Below, piece by piece: positions 10,101 through 21,153 of a stretch of DNA of 64,000 nt (its first letter is position 1; each line of letters opens with the position of its first letter). Origin of the DNA: Thalassia testudinum (Eukaryota > Streptophyta > Magnoliopsida > Alismatales > Hydrocharitaceae). The stretch spans positions 6,882,001 to 6,946,000 of the forward strand of contig JAZHRO010000022.1 in the NCBI GenBank assembly GCA_037157565.1. Direction: 5' to 3'. Made by a program: the position numbers and the translations under genes. The notes under the pieces are model-generated. The model was not told the DNA's origin. It ran no database searches and was given only the letters and a program-made list of their open reading frames with translations.

Positions 10101-10786
10101 CACTTCAGTCTTGGGTTGCACACCACCAAACCGTAGGCCTGGACCCACAAATACAATAATCTTAGGTTCTGGGTGATTTTCATCCAGAACGTTAGAATCA
10201 CTCAACCCTAGGGCATGGGTCTGCACCGCAACTTAGTCCATGTCTGTGGACATCTTCTGCTGGCGGGTTTGAGGATTAATATTTTTATTTTGATTCTTAC
10301 CTGCACTTGTGAATTCTCAAATTCTTCTTTGTATGTATATTATGCCTAGTTGAAGGCATTAAACTTAGCATGTGTGTATACTCTCTTCTCTCTGCGGAGC
10401 TGACCAGATTGTCATGAAACTCAGGTGATATTCTGTTATTCCGCCTGTTTCATGTCTTTATTTCTACAATGAGGACATTGTATCATTTAAGCATGGGGGG
10501 GTGGATGCTTAATCCTAAAATCATTTCATTAGCTCTGTAGAATTTCTTTTATTTTCTTTAAAAAAAATTTGAAAATTCAAAAGGATAAAAAAAGGAAAAA
10601 AGTAGAATTAGGAGAAGAGAACTTAGGCATTAGGCGTCATTAACTTTAGAAAATGATACGATAGGATCTGAACACTTAGACTCTTCAAGTCTTTGGGCTT
10701 AATCAGCTTGGGTGTCCACTCGAATGTGGACTTAGTCTCGAGTCCTTGCCAAGTAATTCTATTTTAATTTGGTGAATAAATTGGGG
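10101..10786 (+). other. 3' untranslated interior with GAGGACATTG / G-run motif
   Basis: There is no ORF. 'aatgaggacattgtatcatttaagcatggggggg' style sequence (about 10468-10501) matches the conserved end-of-coding signature at 23402 and 39270 in the other elements. An A-rich stretch and about 280 bp of unassigned DNA follow, ending in 'aaattgggg' directly before the family F LTR. That G-run is a weak polypurine tract. The TTTTGCTA hairpin is absent here. Confidence 0.5.
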
Positions 10787-12832
10787 TGATAAGTATACGA
10801 CTTATCAACTTGCCCTCTGATTTGAGGGGACTTTAAGCCTAAGCATCTACACACTATTTACACTGACTCACTTTTTGACAGTTTTTACAGAAATTGGGTA
10901 GCTAATGAACTATCTAGGGTAGTATGGCTGGCAAGTTATCGTGGGTAACAACCCATTAGTCAATTATTTAGAGCCTAGTTACATGACCATACTGATTCTA
11001 TTGCTTTTAGGTAAATCTTAGATCAGGGAAGCCCCTTCTTATCTTCACTGTGCTCACCTCCTTCTTATCTTCACCGTCCACCCCTAAGTCGGCTAACTTC
11101 AATTTCTGGTGACCATAGTCACTTAATCTCCCATATAAAAAGCTCCCTTGCGAGCCATTGAACCTTTATTAGCTCCCTCCCCACTGAGTTGATCATTCAT
11201 CTACTCTCCAGTCTTAATTCCCCTTCTTCGGTGGTCAGTGACAATGGCCACTATTCTCCCTCGATTCTTCCCCTTCAACTACCAACCGTTGGTCCTAGAG
11301 AGTCTCCTTCTTCCGCTGGAGGTTCCTCCCATTTCATCCTCTTCAGCCACCGACCGGAGATCCCAGAGATCCCCCTTCATCCCTTAGATAGATTTACATG
11401 CTTTCGTAGCTAGATATAATCGCTTTAGTAGTTAAATTGAATGCTTTCTAGTTAGTTTAGATAGTGTAGATCATAATCCCACTGTTTAATTACTTAGATT
11501 AGAAGCAGATTAGTCATAGTTTAGAACTCGCCCAATTCACCCTCTTTGATCAATTCGGATCAAAGAGGTGTTTTATCACCTTCATTTCGATCCACTATTC
11601 TTCCTCTACATTTCATACTTCGTATTCATTGATTTCCTCATGTTTTAATCTGCAATCTACCCCATCCACCCGAGCATATCTAGATTCAAAGTTCTTGAAC
11701 TTCTCAATCTAGATAGCGCTCAAATCCACCAGGGGGTTGATGAGTCCATTTCAATGGACTATGGTTACGCCTAAGTTAACTTTATTCTTGCATTTTATGT
11801 TCATTAATAACTACTTTAGGTCTTCGAATAATTGCATTGATCATTACTTAGATTTTCATACATTTTATTACATTTTATAACATATTGTATATATAAATAA
11901 TTATTTAATGTTTCGTTATCTCAGGAATAAATCACTCTTCCTTGTCCTCCCTTTTAAACCCAATCTCCATGTTCGACGCACTCCTCTCCCATGCGGTTCC
12001 AAACTCACAGACACAACACACACACACCTGAACCCACAACACAACCTCCTTCGCCTGATCCGCTCCATCTCTATCTTCTCGCAACCAAATCTCCCTCTGC
12101 CTGACCCGCTCACCCTCTCTTCGCGCAATGCCAACCCAACTTCCATATTGGGTCATGGCTAATTAAAGTAAAGGGAATTCAAAATCTTGGAGATTGTGGT
12201 CGTCATTTAGCAGTGCTGCGGAGGAGTGGAATATAAAGCTTCCCTTCCTTCTCCCTTCAGGGATCATCATCTTCCTCGCACCATCCATCGTGCAACAAGC
12301 CTTCCTTGTGGTCATGGCATACACTGTGGCATAGGCGCTCTCCTCCATTGTCATTCGACCTCCACGCTTCATCAACATCATGGTGTGCACGGTGACAGCG
12401 TGCACACCTCTGTCGTCATGTTGGCACTCCCACGCTCACGCAGACCACTGGCCAACTCCACGCACCCAACTCCTCAACCCAACACCATCAGCCACCTTCC
12501 TATCACCTTCCTTGCCCCCTCTATTTCCCAAGCCCACGCACCGAGACCCATTGCCCTCTCACCATCTAGACCGCCACTCCACCACACATCACCACAGCCA
12601 CCACCCTTCCCTCTTCCCTTTTCCACCCTCAGTGTCAACTCAACACCACTGTCCACCTCCATCAACATCCCCACGCCATCCACTCCATTTTCTTCTTCTC
12701 TTTTCTCTGCTACCCATTCAAAGAACCCATAGCCTCAACCACCGCTCCCACTCACAACCACCATCTTTGCCCATCCTCCATTACCAGCAACATCCATGCT
12801 TTCGCTCGACGACCGTCCTCCATTGCCCGTGC
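10787..12832 (+). mobile_element. LTR of family F, 5' part (interrupted)
   Basis: It starts with a perfect hairpin, TGATAAGT-ATACG-ACTTATCA. It contains a TATA box (TATAAAA, 11134-11140), a C-rich leader and 'tttgatcaattcggatcaaagagg', and then a long C-rich stretch (about 11930-12830) whose ORFs are low complexity. It is cut at 12832 by the family B element and resumes at 44513. The joined LTR would be about 2.6 kb, ending in ATCA next to a primer site. It shares leader motifs with the LTR starting at 59476. Confidence 0.7.
12828..12832 (+). repeat. Target-site duplication CGTGC, left
   Basis: CGTGC directly precedes the family B 5' LTR and recurs at 44508-44512 directly after its 3' LTR, 31.7 kb away. 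This pair proves that everything between is one nested insertion. Confidence 0.85.
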
Positions 12833-13039
12833 TGATAAACGCCAGTTTATCATCATTCTTATGCCATAAAACAAACCTAGTTCTTAGAATTTTAACTTTG
12901 TAAACGAGTTTCTGGGCTACATGTAGGCATCACTTAGGTCAAGCATGCATTGCATAATTTTTGTTATTTTTGACACGTTTATTTGAGTGTTAGGGACGAA
13001 CAGATAGTCAAATCACTAAAATCCTAGCATTCAAGAAGG

Positions 13040-13740
13040 CAATAGGTGAAGAAAAAGCTCAATTCAACTGAACCACAGCTAAATCTAGCTCGTCATAGTT
13101 GGATACCAGCTCACTTGGGTTAGGATTACCTCTCTTAACCTCCATGCAACTCATTTTAGCTAGATGATAGCTAAGGGTAGCTCAACATAGCTCAACCTAG
13201 CTCAAGTCAACTTAGATCCAGCTCAACTTAGTTGAGTCTAGCTCCTCTTAGCTCCAATCAGTTCACTGGGAGCTCTAGCTAGCTCAACTAAATTGACAAG
13301 AGTCCACCTCAGCTCAGGTTCAGCTACTTCCAGCTCCACTCAACTTAAGTTAGCTAAAGATGTCCCCAACTAGCTCAGGCCAACTCAAGTCCAGCCCCTG
13401 GAGACTCCACTTAGCTCAACCTAGTTGAAGCTAAACCATTTAACCTAAGCTAGCTACTCCAGCTAGCTAGGTTATCTCCGGGAAGATTAAACCCAGCTTA
13501 CCTTAGCACAATTCAGTAGAAGCTATCTCCCTTTAGTTGGGCTTAGCAGCTAGCAAAGAACTAGCAAGCTAAGCCAGCTAAGGTAGCTCCTTGCTGTTCT
13601 CTTCAGCAGTCACTAGCTCCAGTGAAGCTTTAGACAGCTCTCCCTTAGCTCGTCTATCCAAAACCCTAGCTCTCTCCTACCTTCTCCACTACTACCCTAC
13701 TAGCTAAGCTAGCTAAGCTAGCTTATCTTAGGTCCACCTA
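13040..13740 (+). repeat. AGCT-word domain in family B U3
   Basis: About 700 bp are dominated by AGCT, TAGCT and CTCAACT words without a fixed period. The same domain lies in all other B LTRs (about 14690-15330, 28640-29290 on the minus strand, 42160-42810, 54400-55060). It is family-specific low-complexity DNA, not a satellite array. Confidence 0.7.
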
Positions 13741-13799
13741 AGCTCTCCACTTCATGGTAGTACATCCTCCTCCTTAACCCCAACTTAACCTAACTCTAA

Positions 13800-14350
13800 C
13801 CCACCTATTTTGGTGCCAAAACACACCCCTTCACCTTGGTGCCAAAAATGGTGCCTCCTCACCCCACAACCACCACCAAGAGCACCAATCTTGGCACCAA
13901 AAGAGCTCTTCCAGAAGCCATCCTTTTGGTGCCAAGAAGCCCTCTAATCTACACCCTACATAACCCCCTCTAACCTATCTCCACCATCCATAGGTTGGCA
14001 CCAAAAACACCTGGCCATAACCACCTAAAAGTTGGTGCCAACCATGCCCAACTTCCTTTAACCATGCCTCCACACATCCCTTCCTTTGGTGCCACCAACC
14101 ATGAACCCTAGGATGTCATAACCACCTCTTAAAACACCATCCTTACCTTACACCTACCCTCCATGCCACCTTAACCCTAACCACATCAAATGTGGCGCCA
14201 ACTCTCCTTCAACCACACCTACCCACACCTCTTCTTTTGGCGCCACTTAACATCCACCCTCCATCCAACAACTACCACCTAACGACCTAATCCCAACCCT
14301 ACATCCACCTCCATGCCAACCCTCCTATAACCTACAAAGAATTGGTGACA
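13800..14350 (+). repeat. TTGGYGCCAA palindrome domain in family B U3
   Basis: About ten copies of a palindromic word (TTGGCGCCAA, TTGGTGCCAA, TTGGCACCAA and near variants) occur in 550 bp. The same domain recurs in the other B LTRs (15430-15550 reduced, 27800-28560 minus strand, 42880-43430, 55140-55430). TGGCGCC inside the word equals the first seven bases of the tRNA-Asp primer site. Confidence 0.65.
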
Positions 14351-14477
14351 ACTCTACTCCACCCATCATAACCAGCACTCAACACATCTTTACATCCCAC
14401 ACCAACCCTAATCCACCATTCATCCACCAACTTCCACATCCTAGCCTTCCATAAGACCACTCTTCCCTTAACCCTAG

Positions 14478-16608
14478 TGATAAACATCAGTTTATCATCA
14501 TTCTTATGACCTAAAACAAACCTAGCTCTTAGGATTTTAACTCCACAAACGGGTTTTTTGGCCGCATTTAGGCATCAATTAGGTTAGGCATGCATTGCAT
14601 ATTTTGTCATATTTTTGACGTTTATTTGAGTGTTAGGGATAAACAAATAGTCAGATCCCTAAAACCCTAGCACTCAATAAGGCAGAAGATGAAGAAGAAG
14701 CTCCTTTCAACTGAATTCCAGCTAGATCTAGCTCATCCCAGCTAGATCCCAGCTCACTCTAGCTGGGTCAACTCATCCCTAGCTCTATTCAGCTCATCTC
14801 AGCTGAATGGTAGCTCTAGCTTGTTCACCTTAGCTCCATTCAGCTCACCTTAGCTAAATAGCTGCTCAAACTAGCTCAAGTTAGTTGATCCTAGCTCCAT
14901 TCCAGCTCCTCCAACTCAGAAGAGTTCACTGGAAGTTCAACTTGACTAGGGCTAGCTACTAACTAGACCTAGTCAGCTGAAGATGACTTTAACCAGCTTA
15001 GGCCAGCTCAAGTCTAGCTCCTGGAGGCTCAACTCAGCTCAACTTAGTTAAGCTGAGCTACTTGACCTAAGCTAGCTACTCTAGCTAGCTCAGTAATCTC
15101 CTGGAAGATCAAACCTAGCTTACCTCAGCTCACATCCACAGAAGCCAGGTCATCTTAGCTTGGCTTAGCAGCTAGCAAAGAACTAGCAAGCTAAGCTAGC
15201 TAAGGTAGCTCCTTGCAACTCTCTTCAGCAGCCACCAGCTCCAGTGCAACTCAAGATAGCTACCTCCAGCTCTTCTCCCTCAAAACCCTAGCTCCCTATG
15301 CTTACAACCCTACTCCCTACTAGCTAAAGTAGCTTAGTCACCTCCTTGGCCACCAAAACCTAACCCTAAAACCCACCTAACTACCTCCACCAACTAACCT
15401 TACCTAAGTCCACCTAAGCTACCACTCCACCTTAATCTTGGCGCCAACCCTAGACACCCCTTCACCCCTCTCTACCACCAAAAGACACCACCAAATTCCC
15501 TCCAAAATCACCTAAAAATGGTGCCAACTTTTTCCCTCTAAAACCCTTGAAATCCAACCCTACACCTACCCCTTTAACACATCTCCACCATCCATTTTTT
15601 CCCTCCAAAATGAACACCTTCTAGAAGGTATTTTTGGAGGGAAAACCAAGTCACTTCTTCATTTCCCTCCCACTTTTCCCTCCAAAAATATCCAAGCACC
15701 CCTTCATTTCCCTCCAAAAAATACCATAACCACCCCCCTTCCCATCCTATAAATACCCTACCCTACCACCACATAATTCACATCTCCTCTCCATTAGTTA
15801 GGTTCCATCTTCTTCATTTAGATTAGGTTCCATCTTCATGCCAACGAGGAAAAAGAAGAGAAGAAGATAAAGGGGCACACACTCGCCCCCTTGGTGCCTT
15901 CTTCCTCTCTTTTTTTCTACATTTAGCCACCCCAAAGTAGGAGATCTTCAACACTAAGGGGGTGGCCACCTTGGAGGAAAGCTTGGAGGAGTTATCATAT
16001 CAGAAGCAAGGAAGCATTCTTTTTAAACATAGGAGCTGCTGTGCTTGGAGCAAGGACCATTCCTTCTTCACCATCTTTGGAGGATTTTTCTTCATCTCTA
16101 TTTTCTTTGTATTATCTAATGTAGTTTCTCTTTTACTTTTAAGAAGCATGTAACTACTTGTCATCAACTCTACTAGTAATACAAAGTTGTTTATTGCCTT
16201 CCATTTCATGCTTTCTAGCTTAGTGTGTCTTTCATGTTACTATTAGTTTACTAGTGCATCACACCCCTTCTCTTCTAATTACCCTAAGCACACTTGCCTA
16301 GGGTGAGCTTAAAGGAGAAGGCTTCACCTTTGTCACTTAGGGTTAGTTGTAGCATAATTCATCTTTGCATCAATCTCAATTATTTCCAAAACTATAATGA
16401 CAAACAAAAACGAAAATCACAAAAATATATGTGTTGATTTGAGAAGCAAGAGAGAGAATCCATTCTTTGTGACTAACAAATTGGCCTCCTTGGACGACCC
16501 TATATACACCACTATCTAGGTATTATAAATGTAAAAGTGTGATTGCGGATTTATGCGTTGCAACGACACTAATTACATCATTAAACAAACCACATATTTC
16601 TTGCATCA
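14478..16608 (+). mobile_element. Family B LTR, plus-strand member of an inverted pair
   Basis: This LTR is 2131 bp. It starts TGATAAAC-ATCA-GTTTATCA, has the AGCT and GGCGCC domains, a TATA box at about 15748 (ctataaatacc), a C-rich leader and 'attaccctaagcac', and ends in GCATCA. CTTTTTG, the usual start of the family B interior, follows, and then an LTR in the opposite orientation. It lies inside the 5' LTR of the 12833 element. Confidence 0.8.
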
Positions 16609-16623
16609 CTTTTTGTCAAAAAT
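16609..16623. other. 15-bp centre of the inverted LTR pair
   Basis: CTTTTTGTCAAAAAT separates two B LTRs whose 3' ends face each other. CTTTTTG matches the bases that follow a plus-strand B LTR (32252-32258), and the complement of TCAAAAAT matches those that follow the minus-strand LTR. The whole interior between is missing. Confidence 0.75.
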
Positions 16624-17355
16624 TGATCGCTAAAAAGCGTGATTTGTAAAAATAGTGATTTAAGCCGTAACATGCAATTTGGATCGCTTTTAAATTTGTA
16701 AACATCGAGTACTTGGAAAAATATTTGGGTCGTCCTAAGAGAGGTAGGAATGCTTTAAACCAATTTTCTTGCTTGATCCTTGGAAATCAACTTCTTTTTG
16801 GGTGTTTGAAATATGTAATTTTTGGGGATTTTGAATACGGGCAAATTAATGCGGAGAGAGATGGAATTTGCAATACAAGAAAACAAAGCAACAAGTGTCT
16901 GGTTTTATCCAACTCACTCCAACCAAGAAATGCTTGGAATAATGGATATAACAAAACACAATAAAAGAGCAACATAAGCTATTTAAAGGAATAGTAGAGG
17001 AATGCTTCTTGATTGAAAGAGTTTTACAATGGGGTTGGAGAACTCACAAGTGAAAGGAATTTCTACTTGTAATCTCCAACCAAAATTAGTACACTACTAT
17101 GCAAAAGAAATAACAAAAGTGTACAAGAAAGCTTAGGAAGATGATGTTGGTGATGATGCTGCTGCCCAAAATTCCTGCTCTAGTCCAGGTTGCCCCAGGA
17201 CCAAAAGGAAATCTTCTCTCCTGGATGTCCTCCTTGTGGCAAACCCTAGGTGGGCATGCCTCCTTGGTGTGGAAGATTTCCACTCCAAAACCTTCTCCCT
17301 AAGGTGGCGTGGACCACCTTCAGGATCTCCTCCTTTGGATGATATCCTTGTCTGG
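16624..17355 (-). mobile_element. Family B LTR, minus strand, 3' (R-U5) part
   Basis: The reverse complement matches the R-U5 end of family B LTRs: a short-leader region with 'aggaggagatc', 'aagcattcctctac', the C-to-T rich 'caaaaagaagttgatttcc', and an end AGCGATCA. It is the far half of the LTR interrupted by the family D element. The other half is 27533-29511. Plus-strand ORFs here are shadows. Confidence 0.75.
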
Positions 17356-18291
17356 TGATGATAATGTCATCATCAGTTATAACTAGCTTTAATTAGTCAC
17401 AATCAAGAGACAACTACTACATAACCGCCAGAGAGTCATAATTCATTGCATATCCTTTCTGAGAAGAATGCATTAAAATAGGGTTAAATATGCAGTTTTA
17501 AGAGAAGATCACAAATGTAAAATAATCACGAGGTTTTCCAAGGGTTAAATGAAGGACAAATGAAAATTAATGACTAATAAGAGGGTCCATGCAGACAGAA
17601 ATGAGTTTTCATGCATTTCAAGAATTAATGGATATCCGAAACCCTAATTTCAGATCCGCTTAATTAACAGAGGTTCTGATCAGGATAAAATTCACCTAAA
17701 CCTTTTAAAATCATAGAAAAATATTTCATAAGGTTTGGTATCCTTTATTTGACCATTGGAGCCCATTTTGACTTAAAATAGTCTCAGATAGGAAGTTGCC
17801 CTAATTTGGGTTTCTGCATAAATTACCCAGTCAAACTTGGTCAAAACCTAAATCCGACTTCACCATTAGATTCCTTGGATCCAAATTAGTTTGTACCAAA
17901 ATTTGGGCCCAATCAGAGATCATCTTGACCTAGTTTACATTTTGATCCAATCGACTCTTCTCTTAAATAGTCCCTCAGCTTTTGAATTATTTGCAATCAG
18001 ATCCCTAGGTTTCTCATCATTTTTTGCAAATAGGTCCCTACTACCATTGGTGTGAACACACCAAGCTCCGTCAAGATTCTAGTGAGGATTTCTCGCTCGA
18101 TTTTCAATTAATCAATCACAAAACTGAAAGGGAGATTCCTTGAGGAATTTCCTTCCAAATGAGACCGTCCATGGATCCTACTTTGCTCCCAAAAGCTCAT
18201 GCGAATCATTTGAAATCAAGGATTTCCCTTTTGTGAGTAAGTACCAAGCTTCCAAGCTGAGTTCCCAAACTTGGAAGGCCCTCCTAATGCC

Positions 18292-18298
18292 TATAAAG
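18292..18298 (+). promoter_or_regulatory. TATA box of family D 5' LTR
   Basis: TATAAAG is in 'atgcctataaaggg', followed by a C-rich leader region. The equivalent box in the 3' LTR is at 25718-25724. It is the likely polymerase II start of the genomic transcript. Confidence 0.5.
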
Positions 18299-19028
18299 GG
18301 TTCCCTGATGCACGGTCGACCTCCAACCCTTTCTTCACCACCATTCATCCACCAGAGCATTCTCTTCCACGGCCCCGACTAATCATAGCCGGCACCCTCC
18401 TTCCCCTTTTGTCCAATTAGGTTAGCGTAGTTAGGTCCCTCTTCTCCCCTACCCTCTTTCCCTCTATCTAAAACCTCAATTCGACCACCAACACCACCGT
18501 ACACCATCATCTTCTCCATCCCCGACAGCATCTCCAGCAAGGCTTCCCCGTCACTCCACCACACCACACACCTCGTCAACACCCTCACAACCTCTGCCAT
18601 ACCTTTGCGCACAAAACCTGCATCTTTATTACGCATTCCACCCATCCAAACACTCCATCGAACACCTCTGCCTTCATGCTCCTTCTCCATCACCGTCAGC
18701 CCTCATCCACGCATGAATCACCCCACGGATGTCTTCATCACCTTCCATGCCCTACGGCGATCCTCCTGATCGTTTTAACGAGGGCTTGTAGCTCGTACTT
18801 TGTATTTTAGGTCCCCTGCTGGAGCTTTGTCACTGTGCCATCTTCTCCGGCTTGTTCTTCAAGTTACGGCCATGTTCTTCATCAAAACCACCTCCAGGCC
18901 ATGCGGATTCGCTCCAGGTCCATGCTCAAGTCCTTACTCAGAGGCTTTAGATACGAGCTTGCCTCAATTAGATGAAGCCTCTACCTACTGCTGCTGCTTG
19001 AAGGCAAAGCAAAAGAGTGGTGGGGATA

Positions 19029-19070
19029 GTCCCACATCGGTGGATGAGGAGCGCTCGAGTGTGCATAAAG
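19029..19070 (+). promoter_or_regulatory. USE plus TATA-like box inside the 5' LTR D
   Basis: GTCCCACATCG (19029-19039) is an exact match to the plant snRNA upstream sequence element. CATAAAG starts at 19064, after 24 bp, the polymerase III (U6) spacing. It lies downstream of the polymerase II TATA box, within the presumed transcribed part of the LTR. Confidence 0.6.
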
Positions 19071-19371
19071 TGTTTTTGTGATTAGAGCTATTCGCTCAAG
19101 TACAAGGGGGTTGGGTCCCCATGACCTGCACACCTGTTAACCTGCCTCTATGCACTCCTCAGCTACCACACATGATTGGTAGCCCTAGACATTGTATAAG
19201 ATCCGTATACCCGATAATGAATCCAACTATGCATTGGGATTGAGAGAGAAGGGCGGGAGAAGGAATTTGTGAGAGAGTGGGGGAGGGCTTTGCCCTCATA
19301 GCTATGCCTTGTGTGACACTTAGTCGCTGAGGAGATTGGTCCTCTGTGCTGTGAAGGAGAAATCTCTTAAG

Positions 19372-19495
19372 AAGAGAAGAAGGAGAGGGCTCGAGAAGAG
19401 AAGTTGAAGAGAAGAAAAGGAAGGCTCGTGTAGAAAGTCTGAAGAGAAGAAGAAAGAAGAAGAAGCTGAAGCAGACGAGAGAAGAAAAATGCTTT
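19372..19495 (+). repeat. Purine-rich tract in family D 5' LTR
   Basis: GAAGAAG-type A/G-rich DNA lies about 300 bp after the USE motif, matching the tracts at 795-1165, 1875-2140 and 26955-27090. Confidence 0.6.
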
Positions 19496-19941
19496 AAGAA
19501 GCTTGATCATTTAAGTCGTCTGATCCACATGCTAGACATCTGATTACTGTAGCATTCAAGCTACTGTTAGGTTATTTGGTTTAATTGAGATATTTGATAT
19601 TCATGTCAGATTGGGGTTAATAATCGGTGATTCAAATCACCATTATTTTATCTTGATCTCTTTTTATTATAATGAACTCTTGAAATACTTTTGCTTATTA
19701 TTGAATATCATTTGAGTAGATTGTTATTCATTGAATATCTTGTATCTTGCTCCATTTATGGTGCTCATTTATATGCAATTAAAGATTAGTGCGTGAATTT
19801 CATATTTGCTCCCTGTGTTCGACCTCAGACTTCTTTTCTAGATTTCAAGTAAAAAATTTTATCTTTTGATTGTGCTATTTAAGAGGCTTTGCTACAACAA
19901 AATGACTTAAAAAACTCCTATCTAGCCCGTTCAACATTTTG

Positions 19942-19958
19942 GTGCCGTTGCTAGGGAG
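19942..19958 (+). other. Primer-binding site, tRNA-Asp (family D)
   Basis: TGGTGCCGTTGCTAGGG lies 3 bp after the LTR end TTCAACA. It has three transition mismatches to the tRNA-Asp complement. Confidence 0.8.
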
Positions 19959-21153
19959 CAACGCGCAATTCACCGCTATTCTTGTTTTACTTGGTTCTAT
20001 TTGAGCACTAACTTGCCCTTATTGTTTTCTTGTGATTTTGCGTGGTACATCACAAGGCGATCTTCTGCGCAAATCTGCCACTCCCGGGGCAAGAAATCTC
20101 TTTTCTTCCCTAATCAATCTCTTAATCTTTGGAAGATTAAAAAACAAATCAATTATGAACCACCTGCCTTGTTTTCATAGTAATCATCACTTAAAAGGCA
20201 AGTTCTTGATTTGCAAACGAAGAATTCATATTTGAATGAAGTCAAGATGATTTTGATTAGAGATCCCTACCCTATTTCCTATACCTATTAGGAATTATGC
20301 TTAATTTCTGATTGCCTTGGACCACACACTTCTTGTTTGAAGTCCAAGGTGAACATTCTTAAGATCAAATTGGACTTGAAATAGAGCCAATTAGGGTTTC
20401 AACATTAGGGTTTGAAGTGCTAGTTCATGCTTAACTGAATTAAAGAAAATTGACCCTCTCACATTTGTGTGCTACCCAAACCCTTTCTTGAAAAGAACTA
20501 ATCACTTAAACCCTAATATCAGCTTCTAATTTCACTTGAACCTTAAAAATTGTGGACCTAATAACCTGCGAGTCAATTCAGGGTGATTTCTGGGTCTTGA
20601 CCTAGATGCCATTCTTCATCTTTTAGGATAGGTCAGGTGAAGTTGGTCTACTTTGTGGGCCAATCAACCTCCAAATTAGGTAACAAATCAAATCAATTTC
20701 TAAATCAAGTGAAATCCAAGGCACAAATTAGGCTAAAATTGGTAGACTTAAGGTCTCAATTCGTACATTTCGGTCTACTTGAAATCGCAATGATAAGGAA
20801 GTTCAGGTGGGGGAAACCCTGTAACCCATAGGGACGCTCTACCGTGTAGGGGTCTTTGCGGGGCTTTCCCTTCCTGATTGCTCAGGTAATTCTTGGGTGT
20901 GTGGATTTCTGATTTAGAGGTATCATCCGCCTCGAAACAACCTTAGTCATCCAAAAATCTTTAGGTGCCTTGATTGGGTCCAAATCACATCCAGCCCCTC
21001 ATCCTTTCTCTAGAGCACATACACAAGAAGGTCCTTAGGTTTTTAACCTAAGAGACCTCATTAGATCTTCTCGAGTATTTCTGATCTGATCTGATTACCT
21101 CAATCTAAACCTGAGTTTGATTCTACATCTTGATTCCATTACCTGATTCGAAA
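19959..21153 (+). other. Family D leader
   Basis: This is untranslated interior without a convincing ORF. An inverted-repeat-rich patch lies near 20815-20870 (gtaacccatagggacgctc / gtgtaggggtc / gcggggctttccc). Nothing else was recognised. Confidence 0.4.

Larger units (their letters stand above)
12833..14477 (+). mobile_element. Family B 5' LTR, first part (U3)
   Basis: It begins with the hairpin TGATAAAC-GCCA-GTTTATCA. An AGCT-rich domain (about 13040-13740) and a domain full of TTGGYGCCAA words (about 13800-14350) follow. It matches the 3' LTR from 41930 up to 'ccctag', where the nested block enters. About 27 bp present in the 3' LTR (43552-43578) are missing across the gap. Confidence 0.85.
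17356..19938 (+). mobile_element. Family D 5' LTR
   Basis: It begins TGATGAT-AATGTC-ATCATCA (7-bp hairpin arms) and ends TTCAACA. It has an ordinary TATA box (TATAAAG, 18292-18298) and, 730 bp further on, a USE/TATA pair. A purine-rich tract (19372-19495), 'tttaagtcgtctgat' and 'gctccctgtgttcgacctc' follow. About 170 bp present in the 3' LTR after its TATA box are missing here. Confidence 0.8.

Noticed and set aside
12226..12835. 168- and 151-aa Pro/His/Thr-rich ORFs
   Set aside because: C-rich LTR DNA with overlapping open frames and no domain; it lies across the insertion border of element B.
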